Assembly (NCBI GenBank): GCA_964555845.1
Contig: CAZKUA010000002.1
Coordinates: 1-64,000 of the forward strand
Source: JALNXF01 sp964555845
GTDB lineage: Bacteria > Patescibacteriota > Gracilibacteria > BD1-5 > UBA2023
Length of the DNA: 64,000 nucleotides
Reading direction: 5' to 3'
Part shown: piece after piece, positions 19,445-29,947 of the stretch
Position numbering within the stretch: position 1 is the first letter of the stretch
Layout of the letters: the number at the start of each line of letters is the position of its first letter
The notes under the pieces: generated by a model
Database searches by the model: none
What the model was told of the DNA's origin: nothing
Seen by the model: only the letters and a program-made list of their open reading frames with translations
Program-made: the position numbers and the translations under genes

Positions 19445-20905
19445 TTATCTAAGAATTACTGTCATAATTGTCTTCACTAGTATCTTAAAATCAAGAAGTA
19501 AACTCCGGTTCTCGATATAGAAAATATCAAGATTTACTTCATCGTCAAAATCATTATTCTCCCTTCAATTCACTTGAGCCATTCCGGTAATTCAGGGCTT
19601 TATTGTAAGGACTCTTTTTTGGTATTCTTTGTAAAGTTTTACCTCTCTTGGCTGATGAGGCCTAGGTCATACAAGACTCATATTTCAAACTAGTACATTA
19701 AATAGCTGTGGAAGTTCATCTATTGAAAATCTCTCAATTATCGCTCAAATTCTAGTTTTTCTTGGGTCATTCTCTATTTTGTAGAGAGGTCCGGTTCTGG
19801 TGCTTTTTTCCTTAATTAATTGCTTTTCATATTCTAGTGCTTCGTCTTCTTTGTGATCTACTCAGTAAGAATCTTTAATACAATATTCCCGCTTCATATA
19901 GCGAAATTTGTATAAATTGAAAAAACTTTGATTTTTTCAAACTCTCTTATTTTTGTAAATTGCCGGTCAAGATGGGTCTTCCAGCTTGATTAGAATTGAA
20001 ATAATTAGAAAAAATGGGAATAAAAAAATTAAAGAAATAAAACTTATTATAATATCAAAAAACCTTTTAATTACCCTTCACCAAGGAGAAAGTCAAATAC
20101 TTTTTATTTCTGTAATTGGTATTTTTCCAAGAAATGATACTTCTGTGTTATTTTTAATTAAATCGAATGAATTAGAGAGATATTTATATTTCACTCAATA
20201 AATTCTAGAATATTCAAAAATTTCCTCTAAATCTAGTGAGCTATAATCTGTATTTATTAGAATTATTTCATCTAATTCTTGATTTTTTATAAGTTTTTTT
20301 AGCTCTTTAATATCTCATAAATAAGCCAAATTTACATCTTCTATTTTACTAAAATTTATATAACCCAAAATATCATAATAAAAGGTTTTTTTGAATTCGT
20401 CTATTACTTCATTATTTTCTCATTTTAAAATTAAAATAACTCTATTTTTAGAGAAAACTCAAGATCTAATTAGTTTCTTTATAAGTAAATCGAGTAAAAA
20501 TCTCTCGAAAATTATCGCAAAAAATGCGATAAGCAAAGCAAAAAATATAATAAGCCTTGGAATTTCCACTCTATATAAATATCATAGCGCAAGATATAAG
20601 ATGGCTACATAAAATAAAAACCATATAAAAAAACTCCTTGCGATATCAAAAAATTCTTTAACTTTTGAATTTGAAATTTTGATTTTGTATAATCCAGAAA
20701 AAATGAAAATAAGTGAAAATAAAATACTTCCCAAGATAGCAAAATTAGTCAATTCTCCTGTTGCTATCGTCTTAATCGGAAGGTGAACTCCTGGAATTAA
20801 ATCTGTCACAAGACGAATAGATCTAGCCATAAAAAATGCAAAAAACACCACAAAAAACTCCAAAGGAAGTCGTAGGGCTCAAAATGTTATTTCGTATTTT
20901 TTCAT
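19445..20905 (-). CDS. exopolysaccharide polyprenyl glycosylphosphotransferase (sugar transferase)
   Basis: A 486-aa WbaP/WcaJ-like initiating transferase. The N-terminus has about four membrane helices, followed by a Rossmann-like domain. The C-terminal bacterial sugar transferase domain follows the fifth helix: RVGKNQSFFNLYKFRYMK, RIGAIIERFSIDELPQLFNVL, MSLVGPRPHQPREV and LTIKPGITGMAQVNGR. It moves a sugar-1-phosphate from a nucleotide sugar to undecaprenyl phosphate, starting assembly of a surface glycan. No further glycan genes are adjacent. It ends 10 nt before the tRNA-Arg gene. Confidence 0.92.
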
Positions 20906-21024
20906 TTTAAATTTATTTAACTCATATTTTAAGTATATAAATTATTTGATAAAAACAAGTGTAAATAATAAATTTTGATTTTAAGAGTTTTTGGATATTA
21001 TATATGCAATAATTTATTTTAAAT

Positions 21025-21543
21025 ATGCAAAACAACAAATTACTTTTTCTATTAATTCTAGTTTGATTTCTAATTTTATATCATGCCTTTGTTTTGATTA
21101 AAATCAGGAAAAAAGGTAAAATTATAAAAAATGAGGAAAATGAGATTATTAGCTTGTTTTTTTCTAAAGTAAACAAACTTCCGGCTTTTATTGAAATAAT
21201 GAAAAAATATGTGAATTATCCTGATGTATTTGAGGAATTAATTCATCTACATAAACTCTGAATTATTTACAATATCTCAAGTATTTATGATTTACTTTCG
21301 CTAAATTCTAGAATTAATAAGGAATTTATATTTTTAATGAAGCTATCAGCTAAAATTCAAGATATTCACAAAGATTGAAATTTTTTGTATATCAAAAATT
21401 ATATCTTGTTTTATGAAAAAGATATTGAAAAAGAAATTTCTGAGATAAGCTCTAAAATTGAAAATTACAACAAGCTCCTAAAAATCAAAAATTACCTTCT
21501 TATTTGACTTCTGTTCCCAATTTCTGAGAAGATTGAGTTATAA
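21025..21543 (+). CDS. hypothetical membrane-anchored helical protein
   Basis: A 172-aa protein with an N-terminal membrane helix (LLFLLILVGFLILYHAFVLI) followed by a long, mainly helical region rich in Ile, Lys and Glu, with a coiled-coil-like stretch (EKDIEKEISEISSKIENYNKL). No domain recognised. The general layout recalls LemA-type proteins but the motif is absent. It is divergently placed from the sugar transferase. Confidence 0.65.
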
Positions 21544-21548
21544 TTTAA

Positions 21549-21622
21549 TAGATTTCTCGACAAGCTCGAAATGACAGAATGGGCAGAAATGACAAATATT
21601 CCCCTATTTTAGGGGCAAGGGG
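21549..21622. repeat. partial dispersed repeat with hairpin
   Basis: Contains GATTTCTCGACAAGCTCGAA, ATGACAG units (the same terminus as in the MITE-like elements) and a CCCCTA-TTT-TAGGGG hairpin at 21601-21615. It lies between the convergent ends of the helical protein gene and der and may terminate both. Confidence 0.5.
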
Positions 21623-21634
21623 TAATAATTATAA

Positions 21635-23026
21635 TTATTTATCCCCTTTTGGAATAACTTTTTTTCATTTTTTGTAGATACTTTCCCTTGATTTTAACTC
21701 AATTATTATTGGAGTTCCCCAGAATCAAAAAAATTCTCTGATTTTATTTTCAAGATATCTTTTGTAAGAAAAATGGAAATGTTCTTTATGATTTACAGAT
21801 ATTAGGAATTTTGGTGGATTTACATCAACTTGACTTCAATAATATATTTTCGGTTTATGAGATTTTTTATTTCAAGTTGGCGGATGTTTGTACATAACTT
21901 GCTCCAAGAAATTATTAAATACTCAAGTTTTTACTCTTTTTAATCTTTCATCTTTAATTTTTGCTGCTACTTCAAGTATTTCATCAACTCTTTTTCCATT
22001 TATCGCAGAAGTAAAAACAGGCGTTACATAAGACAAGAAATCAAATTTTAATTTAAGATAACTCATATATTCTTTTTGGATTGTATCTTTATTTATTCCA
22101 GGTTTTTGGAGCACTTTATCCCATTTATTAACCACCAAAATTACTCATTTACTTTCATCTACTGCTTTTTCTATAATATGCTGATCTCCAGATGTAATTC
22201 CATCAAATCAATCAATAATAAGCGCCACAATATCAGATCTTACAATTGCTTTTTCACTCCTAATTACACTCCAATCTTCTATATTTTTATATCAAATTCT
22301 TCAAGCTCTTCTAATTCAGGCTGTATCAATTAATATAAATCTTCTATCTTGATGCTCAAAAATAGTATCAACGGAATCGCGAGTAGTTCCTGGCATATCT
22401 TTTACCATTACTCTATTTTCTCAAGTAATAGCATTAATTAGGCTAGATTTCCCTACATTTGGTCTTCCAATAAGAGCTAATTTTATATCAGTTTCACTGT
22501 AATCAACTTCTTTTATATTAAGTCATTTTTCTTTTAATTTGGCTGCTACTTTATTTTTTAATTCTGTTAGTCATTGTTTTTGGGCTACACTAGTAAATAC
22601 AATATCCTCAAATCAAAGAGAATAAAGCTCATAAGCCTCATTTAATTTATTTTGGTTGTCAGCCTTATTTCAGACAATAATAACATCTTTTTCTAATTTT
22701 CTAATTTTCTTTACAATTTCTAAGTCCAAATCTGTTATTTTATCAGCCTCTAGCACGAATAATATTAAATTTGATTTATCAATTGAAGCATCTACTCTAG
22801 ATCTTATGTCTTGAAGAATTTCATCTTTTGTTCCGCTTGTAATACCTCCACTATCAGCAATAATATAGCTAATATTGTTTTCCTCATCATTAACTTGATA
22901 TTCCAAAATATCTCTTGTTGTATTTTCGATATCAGAAACTATGGCAATTTTATGCCTAGCTAATGAATTAAAAAGGCTTGATTTCCCCACATTTGGTCTT
23001 CCTATTATAGTAACTCTTCAGATCAT
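21635..23026 (-). CDS. der: ribosome-assembly GTPase Der (EngA)
   Basis: A 463-aa tandem GTPase needed for 50S assembly. The first G domain starts at residue 8 with GRPNVGKSSLFNSLARHKIA, then DIENTTRD and ADSGG. The second has GRPNVGKSSLINAITGE, MPGTTRDSVD, DTAGIRR and VNKWD. A C-terminal KH-like domain ends GTPIIIELKSRE...KVIPKGDK. Length and order are normal. It is a monocistronic unit on the minus strand. Confidence 0.97.
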
Positions 23027-23111
23027 ATTTACATTTTAAATTAAAAAATTCTCACTCATTTAAGAATAAGTTTGCTGATTATATGAAAAATATGATTTTT
23101 TGCAAAAAGAA

Positions 23112-23151
23112 AAAAATGTAGGGAACGCAAATTTGCGTTCCCTACATTTTT
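23112..23151. terminator. 40-nt perfect palindrome, bidirectional terminator
   Basis: AAAAATGTAGGGAACGCAAA followed by its exact reverse complement. The stem is GC-rich with T runs at both ends. It is placed to end the VirB2-like gene on the minus strand. Its core is a repeat type (GTAGGGAACGC) also common elsewhere as intergenic palindromes. Confidence 0.8.
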
Positions 23152-23176
23152 AAAAATTTTTTAAATTATTAATTTA

Positions 23177-23536
23177 TTAATTTCAAGTACCTCCAGTAAG
23201 ACCAAATATAAATTGAACTAATGAATTAGCTAAAAATATAACAATTATTCAAATAGCAGCTTGAATAAGAATTGTTTTTCATTTTTTTACATTGTCATCT
23301 TTTCATCCAGCTGTAAGAATTAAAAATCATCCATATATAGCATATACTACAGCTACAACTCAGATAAATTTTAATGCATTTGTTAAAAGAGTTTGAACAG
23401 CATTAGGTGCAGATTCTTCTGTTCATTTCATACCCCCGCTAATATTATTTTTTCAAAGGTCCATAGCAGCATAAGTATCTTGAGCTAGTGCAACTAGCGC
23501 AATAGTTGAAAGTCAAACTTTCTTTATTAAGTTCAT
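23177..23536 (-). CDS. small two-TM protein, TrbC/VirB2 pilin-like
   Basis: A 119-aa protein: a signal-like N-terminus (MNLIKKVGLSTIALVALAQDTYA), a short polar stretch, and two hydrophobic helices (LKFIGVVAVVYAIYGGFLILTAG and IIVIFLANSLVQFIFG) separated by a basic loop GGKDDNVKKGKT. That is the TrbC/VirB2 plan of conjugative or type IV secretion pilins, common as stand-alone genes in CPR genomes. No other secretion genes are nearby. Assignment is by architecture. Confidence 0.65.
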
Positions 23537-23596
23537 AAAATTATGATTAATTATAAAAAACAAGTCTATTATATATGTTTCAAAAAATAAATCAAT

Positions 23597-23626
23597 AAAA
23601 AAAGAGTAGAAAATACTCTTTTTTTA
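23597..23626 (-). terminator. terminator of the rpsF-ssb-rpsR operon
   Basis: Stem AAAAAAAGAGTA / TACTCTTTTTTT with a small loop, five bases past the rpsR stop on the minus strand. Confidence 0.85.
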
Positions 23627-23630
23627 TTTA

Positions 23631-23849
23631 TTATCTTACTTTTGGGTCAATAACATATGGTAATAAAGCCATATATCTAGCCACTTTAATAGCTTGAGCT
23701 AATTTCTTTTGATTTTTTAAAGAAACTCCAGAATAGTACCTAGGAACTATTTTATTGAACTTAGTTATATATTTTTTAAGTAGTTCAATATCTTTGTAGT
23801 CTATTATCTTTATTCCAGCCTCATCTATTGGGCAAACTTTTTTTGACAT
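23631..23849 (-). CDS. rpsR: 30S ribosomal protein S18 (bS18)
   Basis: 72 aa, normal length, with IDYKDIELLKKYITKFNKIVPRYYSG and KKLAQAIKVARYMALLPY, the S18 core. It is third in the conserved rpsF-ssb-rpsR order. Both glycines are GGA. A TAACT motif lies 10 nt before the start codon. S18 sits on the 30S platform with S6. Confidence 0.97.
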   Translation of the reverse strand: MSKKVCPIDEAGIKIIDYKDIELLKKYITKFNKIVPRYYSGVSLKNQKKLAQAIKVARYMALLPYVIDPKVR

Positions 23850-23877
23850 AATTTAGTTATGTTATGAATTAAAATTA

Positions 23878-24279
23878 TTAAAATTTATCGTCTTCGTCTA
23901 TAGTCTCAATATCATCTTCAACCACATCATCTCATCCTTCAAAATCTGATTTTTTATTTAAGAAAATTAAATTAGATATAACAACTTCTGTTTTATATGA
24001 TCTAGTTTGGTCTTCTTTTTCAGTTATTTTTGTTTTTAATCTCCCTTCTACATACACTAATTTACCTTTTACAAGAGATTGTTCACATCTATCAGCTAGA
24101 GCTCACCAAGCAACACAGCTTGTAAATTCGGCTTCATTTTTCATTTCGTCTTTAGCATTTTTAAAATATCTATTTGTAGCTATTGTAAATAACGCTACTT
24201 TTTTACCTGATTCAGTTGTTTTTATGTATGGGTCTTTTGTTACATTTCAAATTAAAATAACTTTGTTAACAGTTCTCAT
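23878..24279 (-). CDS. ssb: single-stranded DNA-binding protein
   Basis: 133 aa: an OB-fold beginning NKVILIGNVTKDPYIKTTESGKKVALFTIATNR with TSCVAWGALADRCEQ, VYVEGRLKTKITE and an acidic C-terminal tail (DDVVEDDIETIDEDDKF). The usual terminal DDDIPF is replaced by EDDKF, which keeps the acidic character and the terminal Phe. Shares an operon with S6 and S18. Confidence 0.96.
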
Positions 24280-24302
24280 AAAAATTATATTAAAGTAATA
24301 AA

Positions 24303-24590
24303 TTAATCTTCTAATTTAATAAATATATGTCTCCAAATATCTTTTTTGATATTAAATAGTTTTGTAAGATCAAAAAAGGCTTTTCAATCAGATTCCAGAG
24401 TATATAACAAATAATGACCAGTACTAGAATTTTTAATTTTGTAGGCAAGATCCTTTACTCACCAATCATCTTCTCCCGCTAGTTTTACTCAAGCTTGTTT
24501 TAATTCCTTTTTAATTTCAGAAATCAAACTAACTCTTTCATCCTCCTGCATCTCAGGGTTTAAGATAAACATTAACTCATATTTTTTCAT
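24303..24590 (-). CDS. rpsF: 30S ribosomal protein S6 (bS6)
   Basis: 95 aa, with YELMFILNPEMQEDE at the N-terminus, WGVKDLAYKIKNSSTGHYLLYTLESDGKAF in the centre and a short end IFIKLED without the acidic extension seen in some species. Three glycines are TGA. First gene of the operon; the 200 nt upstream (24591-24796) holds AT-rich DNA with a possible CCCCTCA/TGAGGGG hairpin and no gene. Confidence 0.95.
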
Positions 24591-24796
24591 AATATCTATG
24601 GATTAATATCTTTAGGCTATTTTACCTAAAGAAGATATAAAATAAAATTGAACTTTCTCAAGTTCGTGAGAGATTATAAATTTTTTTATATAAAATGCAA
24701 ATTTTTTTGTGAGAATTGCAAATTCATCTCATAATTTTGTTCTTCCTCAGTCCCCTCAACCTATGGGAAAAGTGAGGAAATGAGTGAGGGGAGTTT

Positions 24797-26179
24797 CTAC
24801 AATCCCTCCAAAATCCCTTCTATAATCCTCTCCATTTTTTCTATCGAGGCAATTTCTACTCGTTCATTTACACTGTGAACATCATATATCATAGGTCACA
24901 TTGAGATTGCGTTTGTGTCTGAAAGTCATGTGACAAGAGCTCCACATTCTAGTCAGGCATGAAGTGCTATAATTTGAGCGGGTTTTCATGTTATTTTTAA
25001 GATTTGTTCTTTTGCAAGTTTTACAAGAATTCCGTCTGGGTCATCTTGCCAACCTGGATATCATCTATCTAGATTAAGACAAAATCCCATAAATAAGAAA
25101 TGTCTTTCAACTTGTTTTAGGAGATTATATAATTCACTATTTATGCTAGATCTAGCAAGATAACTTAATTTTAGTTTTTCTGATTCAATTTTTAAAATTC
25201 ATAAATTTAGGGAAGTTTCAACGAGATTTGGTATTTTTTCGCTCATTTTATATACTCCAAGCTTTATTTCTCAGATTTTTTTAAATAAATTTATTCAATC
25301 TTTTATGATAATCCCACTTGAATTTAATTTTTCTAGACTAAAAGTAATATCTGGACAATCAAATTTAGTCTTAATTAGAGCTAAATAATCTCATAAATCT
25401 TTTCTAAATTTTCCTTCATCAGTTATTGAAATTTGGCAATCAAATTTATTTGGAATTACATTACTCGCAATTCAAGAAAAAACATCTCAAATACCCGAAA
25501 TAGAATCTGAGATATTCAAAAATCATAAAAATACTTCGATGGCGTTTCCATGGTTTTTATCAATATCAACGCCCGAATGTCATCATTTCATTCCAGAAAT
25601 TTCAAACATATAAATAGAATTTAAGATATTTTCAAACTCAAGATTTTTTTCTAAATTAATTCCAATTCCACCCGCTGAACTTATACAAACTTCTTGCTCA
25701 TTTTCATTATCTAGATTTATAACTTTTTTACTTTTTAATAAGCTAAAATCAAGCTCCAAAACTCAACTCATTCAAGCTTCTTCATCTACTGTAAAAACAA
25801 GCTCTAATGGTGGGTGTGAAGGAAAATCGACTGCAGTCATAGCAATTGCAATTCAAACTCCGTTATCAGCACCTAGAGTTGTGTTTCTCGCCTTTAAAAA
25901 TCCGTCTTCTTCGTAAATATCAAGAGGGTCAGACTCAAAGTTATGAAAACAATTATCAGTTTTCACACAAACCATATCCATATGGGCCTGCAAAATAACT
26001 GACTGTTCACTTTTATTTGTTCCAGGAACATACACAATAAGGTTTCAAGCCTTATCCACAACATTCTCAAAACCTTTAGAATTTGCCCAAGCAATAAGAA
26101 AATCCCTGATTTTTCCCTCTCACTTGCTAGGACGAGGAATTTTAGTAATTTGTTTGAAATAATCGAGTGATTTAGACAT
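24797..26179 (-). CDS. pepD: aminoacyl-histidine dipeptidase (M20 family)
   Basis: A 460-aa dizinc dipeptidase. It opens LDYFKQITKIPRPSKGEGKIRDF. Metal ligands are visible: His and Asp in LQAHMDMVCVK, Asp in LGADNGV, and the catalytic Glu pair in TVDEEAGMSG. It ends ILEGL. PepD enzymes cleave Xaa-His and other dipeptides, here probably to use scavenged peptides. It lies between the S6 operon and an unknown gene and has its own start region. Confidence 0.95.
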
Positions 26180-26238
26180 AAGAAGAAATTTAAAAATTAA
26201 ATTCATTCTAATGATAATCTTTTTTGAAAAAATACAAT

Positions 26239-26273
26239 AAAAAAATTCCAGATTTCTCTGGAATTTTTTTATT
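26239..26273 (-). terminator. intrinsic terminator, copy 1 of an identical pair
   Basis: AAAAAATTCCAGA / TCTGGAATTTTTT with a TTTC loop. It overlaps the TAA of the gene to its right. The same sequence recurs at 27014-27049. Confidence 0.85.
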
Positions 26274-26913
26274 TTTTAACTATATTTCAATTAACATCAG
26301 TCAAGCTCCATGCTTCAAATCAGCCTTTATTTATTCATGTAACTTCAAGTTTACTTCAATTTTTTTCTAATTTCAAAGTTGCTCATTCTTCTAGGAATTG
26401 TTTAGTATTTCACCATGATTCAACTATAATTACAGTGGGTTGTTTTATTATTTCAGGAAGTAATTTAGATGGATTTGATTTTCTAATAAATAATTTAAAT
26501 TCATCTCAAATTACATCTCACTGATTTATAGATTCATATTCATTTATAATATCCTCATTTTGTGGCACAAATATATCATTAGGATTATTTAAATTTTGAA
26601 ATATATATTGTCACTCTTTGGCAGTTACTTTAGACTCGGGAACATCTTCTCATTTTTCATTTTTGACATAAGTAATTATTATTTCTCATTGTTTAGCTTT
26701 TCTAATAAGAGTTGCCATGGTTTTTTTGCCCCAAATCGCATTTTTGTCATCTCAAAATTGATTAATTAAATCTGATGTATTTAGAATAAGATATGTTTTT
26801 CATGAATTTTCTATTTTTTCTCATGTATAATAAGTAGAAATATTTTTTATAGGATATTTTCAAACTGAATTATTTTCATCGTAATCTTGTGGATATGAAT
26901 TAGAATTTTTCAT
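26269..26913 (-). CDS. hypothetical 214-aa protein
   Basis: A soluble, acidic/polar protein with no signal peptide: SNSYPQDYDENNSVGKYPIKN at the start, SGKTYLILNTSDLINQFG, an NAIWGKKTMATLIRKAKQG segment, then PTVIIVESWGNTKQFLEEGATLKLEKNGSKLEVTGINKGGFEAWSL-type strands at the end. Many TGA glycines. It lies between rplO and pepD, where secY/adk usually follow L15. I do not recognise a family. Confidence 0.65.
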
Positions 26914-27013
26914 AAATTATATTATTTTATAAAATATTTATTTTTATATTAATTAGTAATATACATTATAATATATTTTGAAAAAAAATGCAAATATTAT
27001 AATTTAATCAATT

Positions 27014-27049
27014 AAAAAAATTCCAGATTTCTCTGGAATTTTTTTTATT
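27014..27049 (-). terminator. intrinsic terminator of the ribosom protein operon, copy 2
   Basis: The same stem (AAATTCCAGA / TCTGGAATTT, TTTC loop, T tract) as at 26239-26273. It ends the ribosomal protein operon eight bases after rplO. Confidence 0.85.
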
Positions 27050-27056
27050 TTAAAAA

Positions 27057-27545
27057 TTATTTAATTTTACTTGAAGCTTTTTCGATTTTTTGGATTGCGA
27101 TTATTTCTACTTTTCATCCTGCCTTTTCGATTTTTTGAATTGCTCCAGCTGAAGCTTTGTTTACTTGGATTTCAACTTTGGCTTTAATTTCTCCATTTCA
27201 TAGTAATTTTATAAGAAAATCTCTTTTAACTAGAGAATTTTCTTCTAAAACTTTTCTATCAATTACTGTAACTCCAGAAGCTATTATTTTTTCAAGAGAT
27301 GATACATTAATTACTGAAAAATTTAGAGCATTATTAGCTGTAAATCATCTTTTTTTAGGCATTCTTCTGAAGATTGGAGTTTGACCTCATTCAAAAGTTG
27401 GGTAGTATTTGCTCCCACTTCTTGCGTTTTGACCTTTACAACCTTTTCCACAAAATGTACCTTTTCCAGATCCATTTCATCTTCAAAGTCTTTTTGATGT
27501 TTTTCTAGAATTTTCGCTAGCAGCGATAACATTGTGATTTAACAT
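27057..27545 (-). CDS. rplO: 50S ribosomal protein L15 (uL15)
   Basis: 162 aa. The Gly-rich N-terminal extension threads into 23S rRNA: KTSKRLGRGNGSGKGTFCGKGCKGQNARSG, then FEGGQTPIFRRMPKKRGF. Several of those glycines are TGA and others GGA/GGT. Last gene of the operon; no secY, adk, map, infA or rpmJ follows, unlike the usual spc operon. Confidence 0.96.
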
Positions 27546-27566
27546 AATTATATTTTATTTAAAAAA

Positions 27567-28232
27567 TTATTTTTTTGCTGGAGCTTTCTTTGCTACTGGT
27601 TTTTTAGCTGGAGCCTTTTTAGCTGGAGCTTTTACCACTTTTTCTTCAACTTTTTTAGTTTCTTTTACTTCCTCTTTCTTTACTTCTACTTTTGCTTCTT
27701 TAACTGGAGCCTCTACTTTTACAGGAGCTTCTACTACAACTTCTTCTTTTTTAGCAACTTTTTTTGCTGGTTTAATCATTCATAGAGCCTTAATAGTAGC
27801 TAGAGCGTTCGTAATTCAGTTTGTAGAACCATATCTTTTTGCAAGAATATCTTTAATTCCAGATACTGATAATACTTTTCTTATAGCTCCTCAAGCTATT
27901 ATTCAAGTTCACTCAGAAGCTGGGTGTAGCATAACTGAAGCAGCTTTAAATTTTGCTTCGATATCATGAGCTATAGTTCAATTATCTATTTCAAATTTTA
28001 TTAAATTTTTCTTAGCATCTCTTACTGCTTTTTCGATTGCAACAACAACTTCTCAGGCCTTACCAACTCAAAGACCTATTGTTCATTTCATATTTCAAAT
28101 AACAACAGAAGCTCTGAATCTTAATTGTCTTCAACCTGCTGTTACTCTTGTAACTCTATCAATTCAAAGCAATACCTCAGTAAATTCCTTAGGTGCTTCT
28201 TTAAATGATCATTTTTTATGAAATTCTGCCAT
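27567..28232 (-). CDS. rpsE: 30S ribosomal protein S5 (uS5) with long Lys/Ala tail
   Basis: 221 aa. Residues 1-150 are normal S5: EVLLGIDRVTRVTAGGRQLRFRASVV, GLGVGKAGEVVVAIEKA, GTGIIAGGAIRKVLSVSGI. Then about 65 residues of low-complexity Lys/Ala/Val/Glu sequence follow (AKKVAKKEEVV... ending PAKKPVAKKAPAKK), histone-tail-like and absent from typical S5 (~165 aa). L30 (rpmD), normally between S5 and L15, is missing, as known for CPR bacteria. Confidence 0.96.
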
Positions 28233-28254
28233 ATTTTATAATTATAAATAAGAA

Positions 28255-28596
28255 TTAAAATTGAAGTCAATTGTTTCTAGCAGCATCGGCTAGAGCTTTT
28301 ACTCTTCACATATATACAAAACCTCCTCTGTCAAACACACATGTAGTTATTCAAGCAGTTACTGCTTTTTTAGCTATTTCTTCTCATACTTTAGTAGCTT
28401 TTTCAGTTTTATTTCATTTAGCTATCTTTATATCTGAAAAAGAAACTAATGTTTTTCCAGCCTCATCATCTATTAATTGAGCATAGATATTAACATTGCT
28501 TCTAAAAACAGCCAATCTAGGCCTCAGAGAAGTTCAAGAAATTTTTGCTCTAATTCTTGTGTGTCTTCTAATTCTTTTTTGCACTTTTTCTAACAT
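28255..28596 (-). CDS. rplR: 50S ribosomal protein L18 (uL18)
   Basis: 113 aa with KRIRRHTRIRAKISGTSLRPRLAVFRSN and VFDRGGFVYMGRVKALADAARNNGLQF, the 5S rRNA-binding signatures. Several glycines are TGA. Normal position between L6 and S5. Confidence 0.96.
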
Positions 28597-28636
28597 ATTT
28601 TTTAAAATAAATAATTTAATGTTTTTTTATTAATTT

Positions 28637-28672
28637 AATAGATCCTTCGACAAGCTCAGGATGACGGAATGG
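28637..28672. repeat. dispersed repeat unit between rplF and rplR
   Basis: TAGATCCTTCGACAAGCTCA followed by GGATGACGGAATGG. The same family as the CGACAAGCTC...ATGACAG unit at 21549. It lies inside the ribosomal operon without breaking a gene. Confidence 0.6.
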
Positions 28673-28688
28673 AGCTCGGATTATGTGA

Positions 28689-29243
28689 TTATTTTTTACC
28701 TCAAGTTTTTCCGGCTTTTCTTCTTATGTATTCACCTGTATATTTAATTCATTTTCCTTTGTATGGTTCTGGTTTTTTAACAGCTCTTATTTTTGCTGCA
28801 AAGAATCATACTTGTTGCTTATCGATTCATTTAATATAAATCATATTTTTAGCTTTTTCATCTGCTGATAAACTAATTCCTTTTGGAGCAATTAATTCAA
28901 CTTTATGAGAGAAACCTACAGATAAAATAAGTTTATTAGTTCCAACTACATCAAATTTATATCAAACTCAATTTATTTCAAGTGATTTTTCAAATCAAGT
29001 AGTTACTCCTGTTATCATATTTGACAAAAGAGTCCTAGTTAATCCCCAAACTCATTTTTGGAATTTAATATTTTCATCCTGAACGCTTACAGTTAATTGT
29101 GAATTTTCTTGAGTTAAAGATACAAAATCTTTAACTTCAAAAGACAACTCTCATTTTGGTCAAGTTATTTTAACATCATTTCCTGTAACTCAAATATTAA
29201 CTTGAGCTGGGATATTTATAGGTAATTTTCAAATTCTAGACAT
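28689..29243 (-). CDS. rplF: 50S ribosomal protein L6 (uL6)
   Basis: 184 aa, two L6 domains: starts MSRIGKLPINIPAQVNI, with KGPKGELSF, then a C-terminal VELIAPKGISL and KKPEPYKGKGIKYTGEYIRRKAGKTGGKK signature. The KGKGIKY glycine is TGA. Standard length. Confidence 0.97.
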
Positions 29244-29265
29244 AAAAAGAATTATATTTAATAAA

Positions 29266-29661
29266 TTAAAATATTTCGCAAAGCAATTCACCTCAAACAT
29301 TCAAAGATCTAGCCTCGTAACCTGTAATAAGTCATTTTGGAGTAGAAAGAATGTAGATACCTAATCAATTTCTAGATTTTTTAATATCAGTTGATTTAAT
29401 ATATATTCTTTGTCCAGGTTTGCTTATCCTTTTTAGAGTTGGAATATATTTTGTAATTCTAACATTATTTAAATTAACAACCAAATCTTTTTTGTTATTT
29501 CATAAATCCTCAATTTCAACAGAAATTATGTATTTATTTTTAACTAAAATCTTTAGGATTTGTTCTTTGATTTTTGAATATGGTAGCTTTATAACTTCTA
29601 ATCTAGCTATATAAGCGTTTCTTATTCTTGTTAGTAAATCTGCTATTGGATCGTTTATCAT
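29266..29661 (-). CDS. rpsH: 30S ribosomal protein S8 (uS8)
   Basis: 131 aa, starts MINDPIADLLTRIRNAY and ends STPKGLITGYEARSLNVGGELLCEIF, where S8 usually reads GLLtdkeAr...GGElLc.vw. Central KPGQRIYIKS is present. Binds 16S rRNA helix 21. Confidence 0.97.
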
Positions 29662-29704
29662 AGTTTGATAAATATAAAAAATAAAATTTTAAAGTTTGCT
29701 AATT

Positions 29705-29929
29705 TTACCAGCTTGATTTTCTTACTCACATAAGTTCTCCGGAATTTGCTTTTTCTCTTATACATATTCTGCACATATCAAATTTCCCCATATATCCTCT
29801 TACTCTTCAACAAACAGAACATCTATTATAGAGCTTAGTTGAAAACTCAACTTTTTTTCAAGCTTCGTGAGATTTATTTGCTTTTTCTCTTATTCTTGCG
29901 CATTTTACTTCTAGTGCTTTTCTTGCCAT
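29705..29929 (-). CDS. rpsN: 30S ribosomal protein S14 (uS14), zinc-type
   Basis: 74 aa. Zinc ribbon RCSVCGRVRGYMGKFDMCRICIRE shows both CxxC pairs; the end GELMGVRKSSW is the typical S14 C-terminus. Two of these glycines are TGA. Confidence 0.97.
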
Positions 29930-29947
29930 ATTGTTAAATAGTTATTA

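Noticed and set aside
27323..27532. 69-aa minus-strand ORF overlapping rplO
   Set aside because: Out-of-frame shadow; the L15 frame carries the family motifs over the whole stretch.
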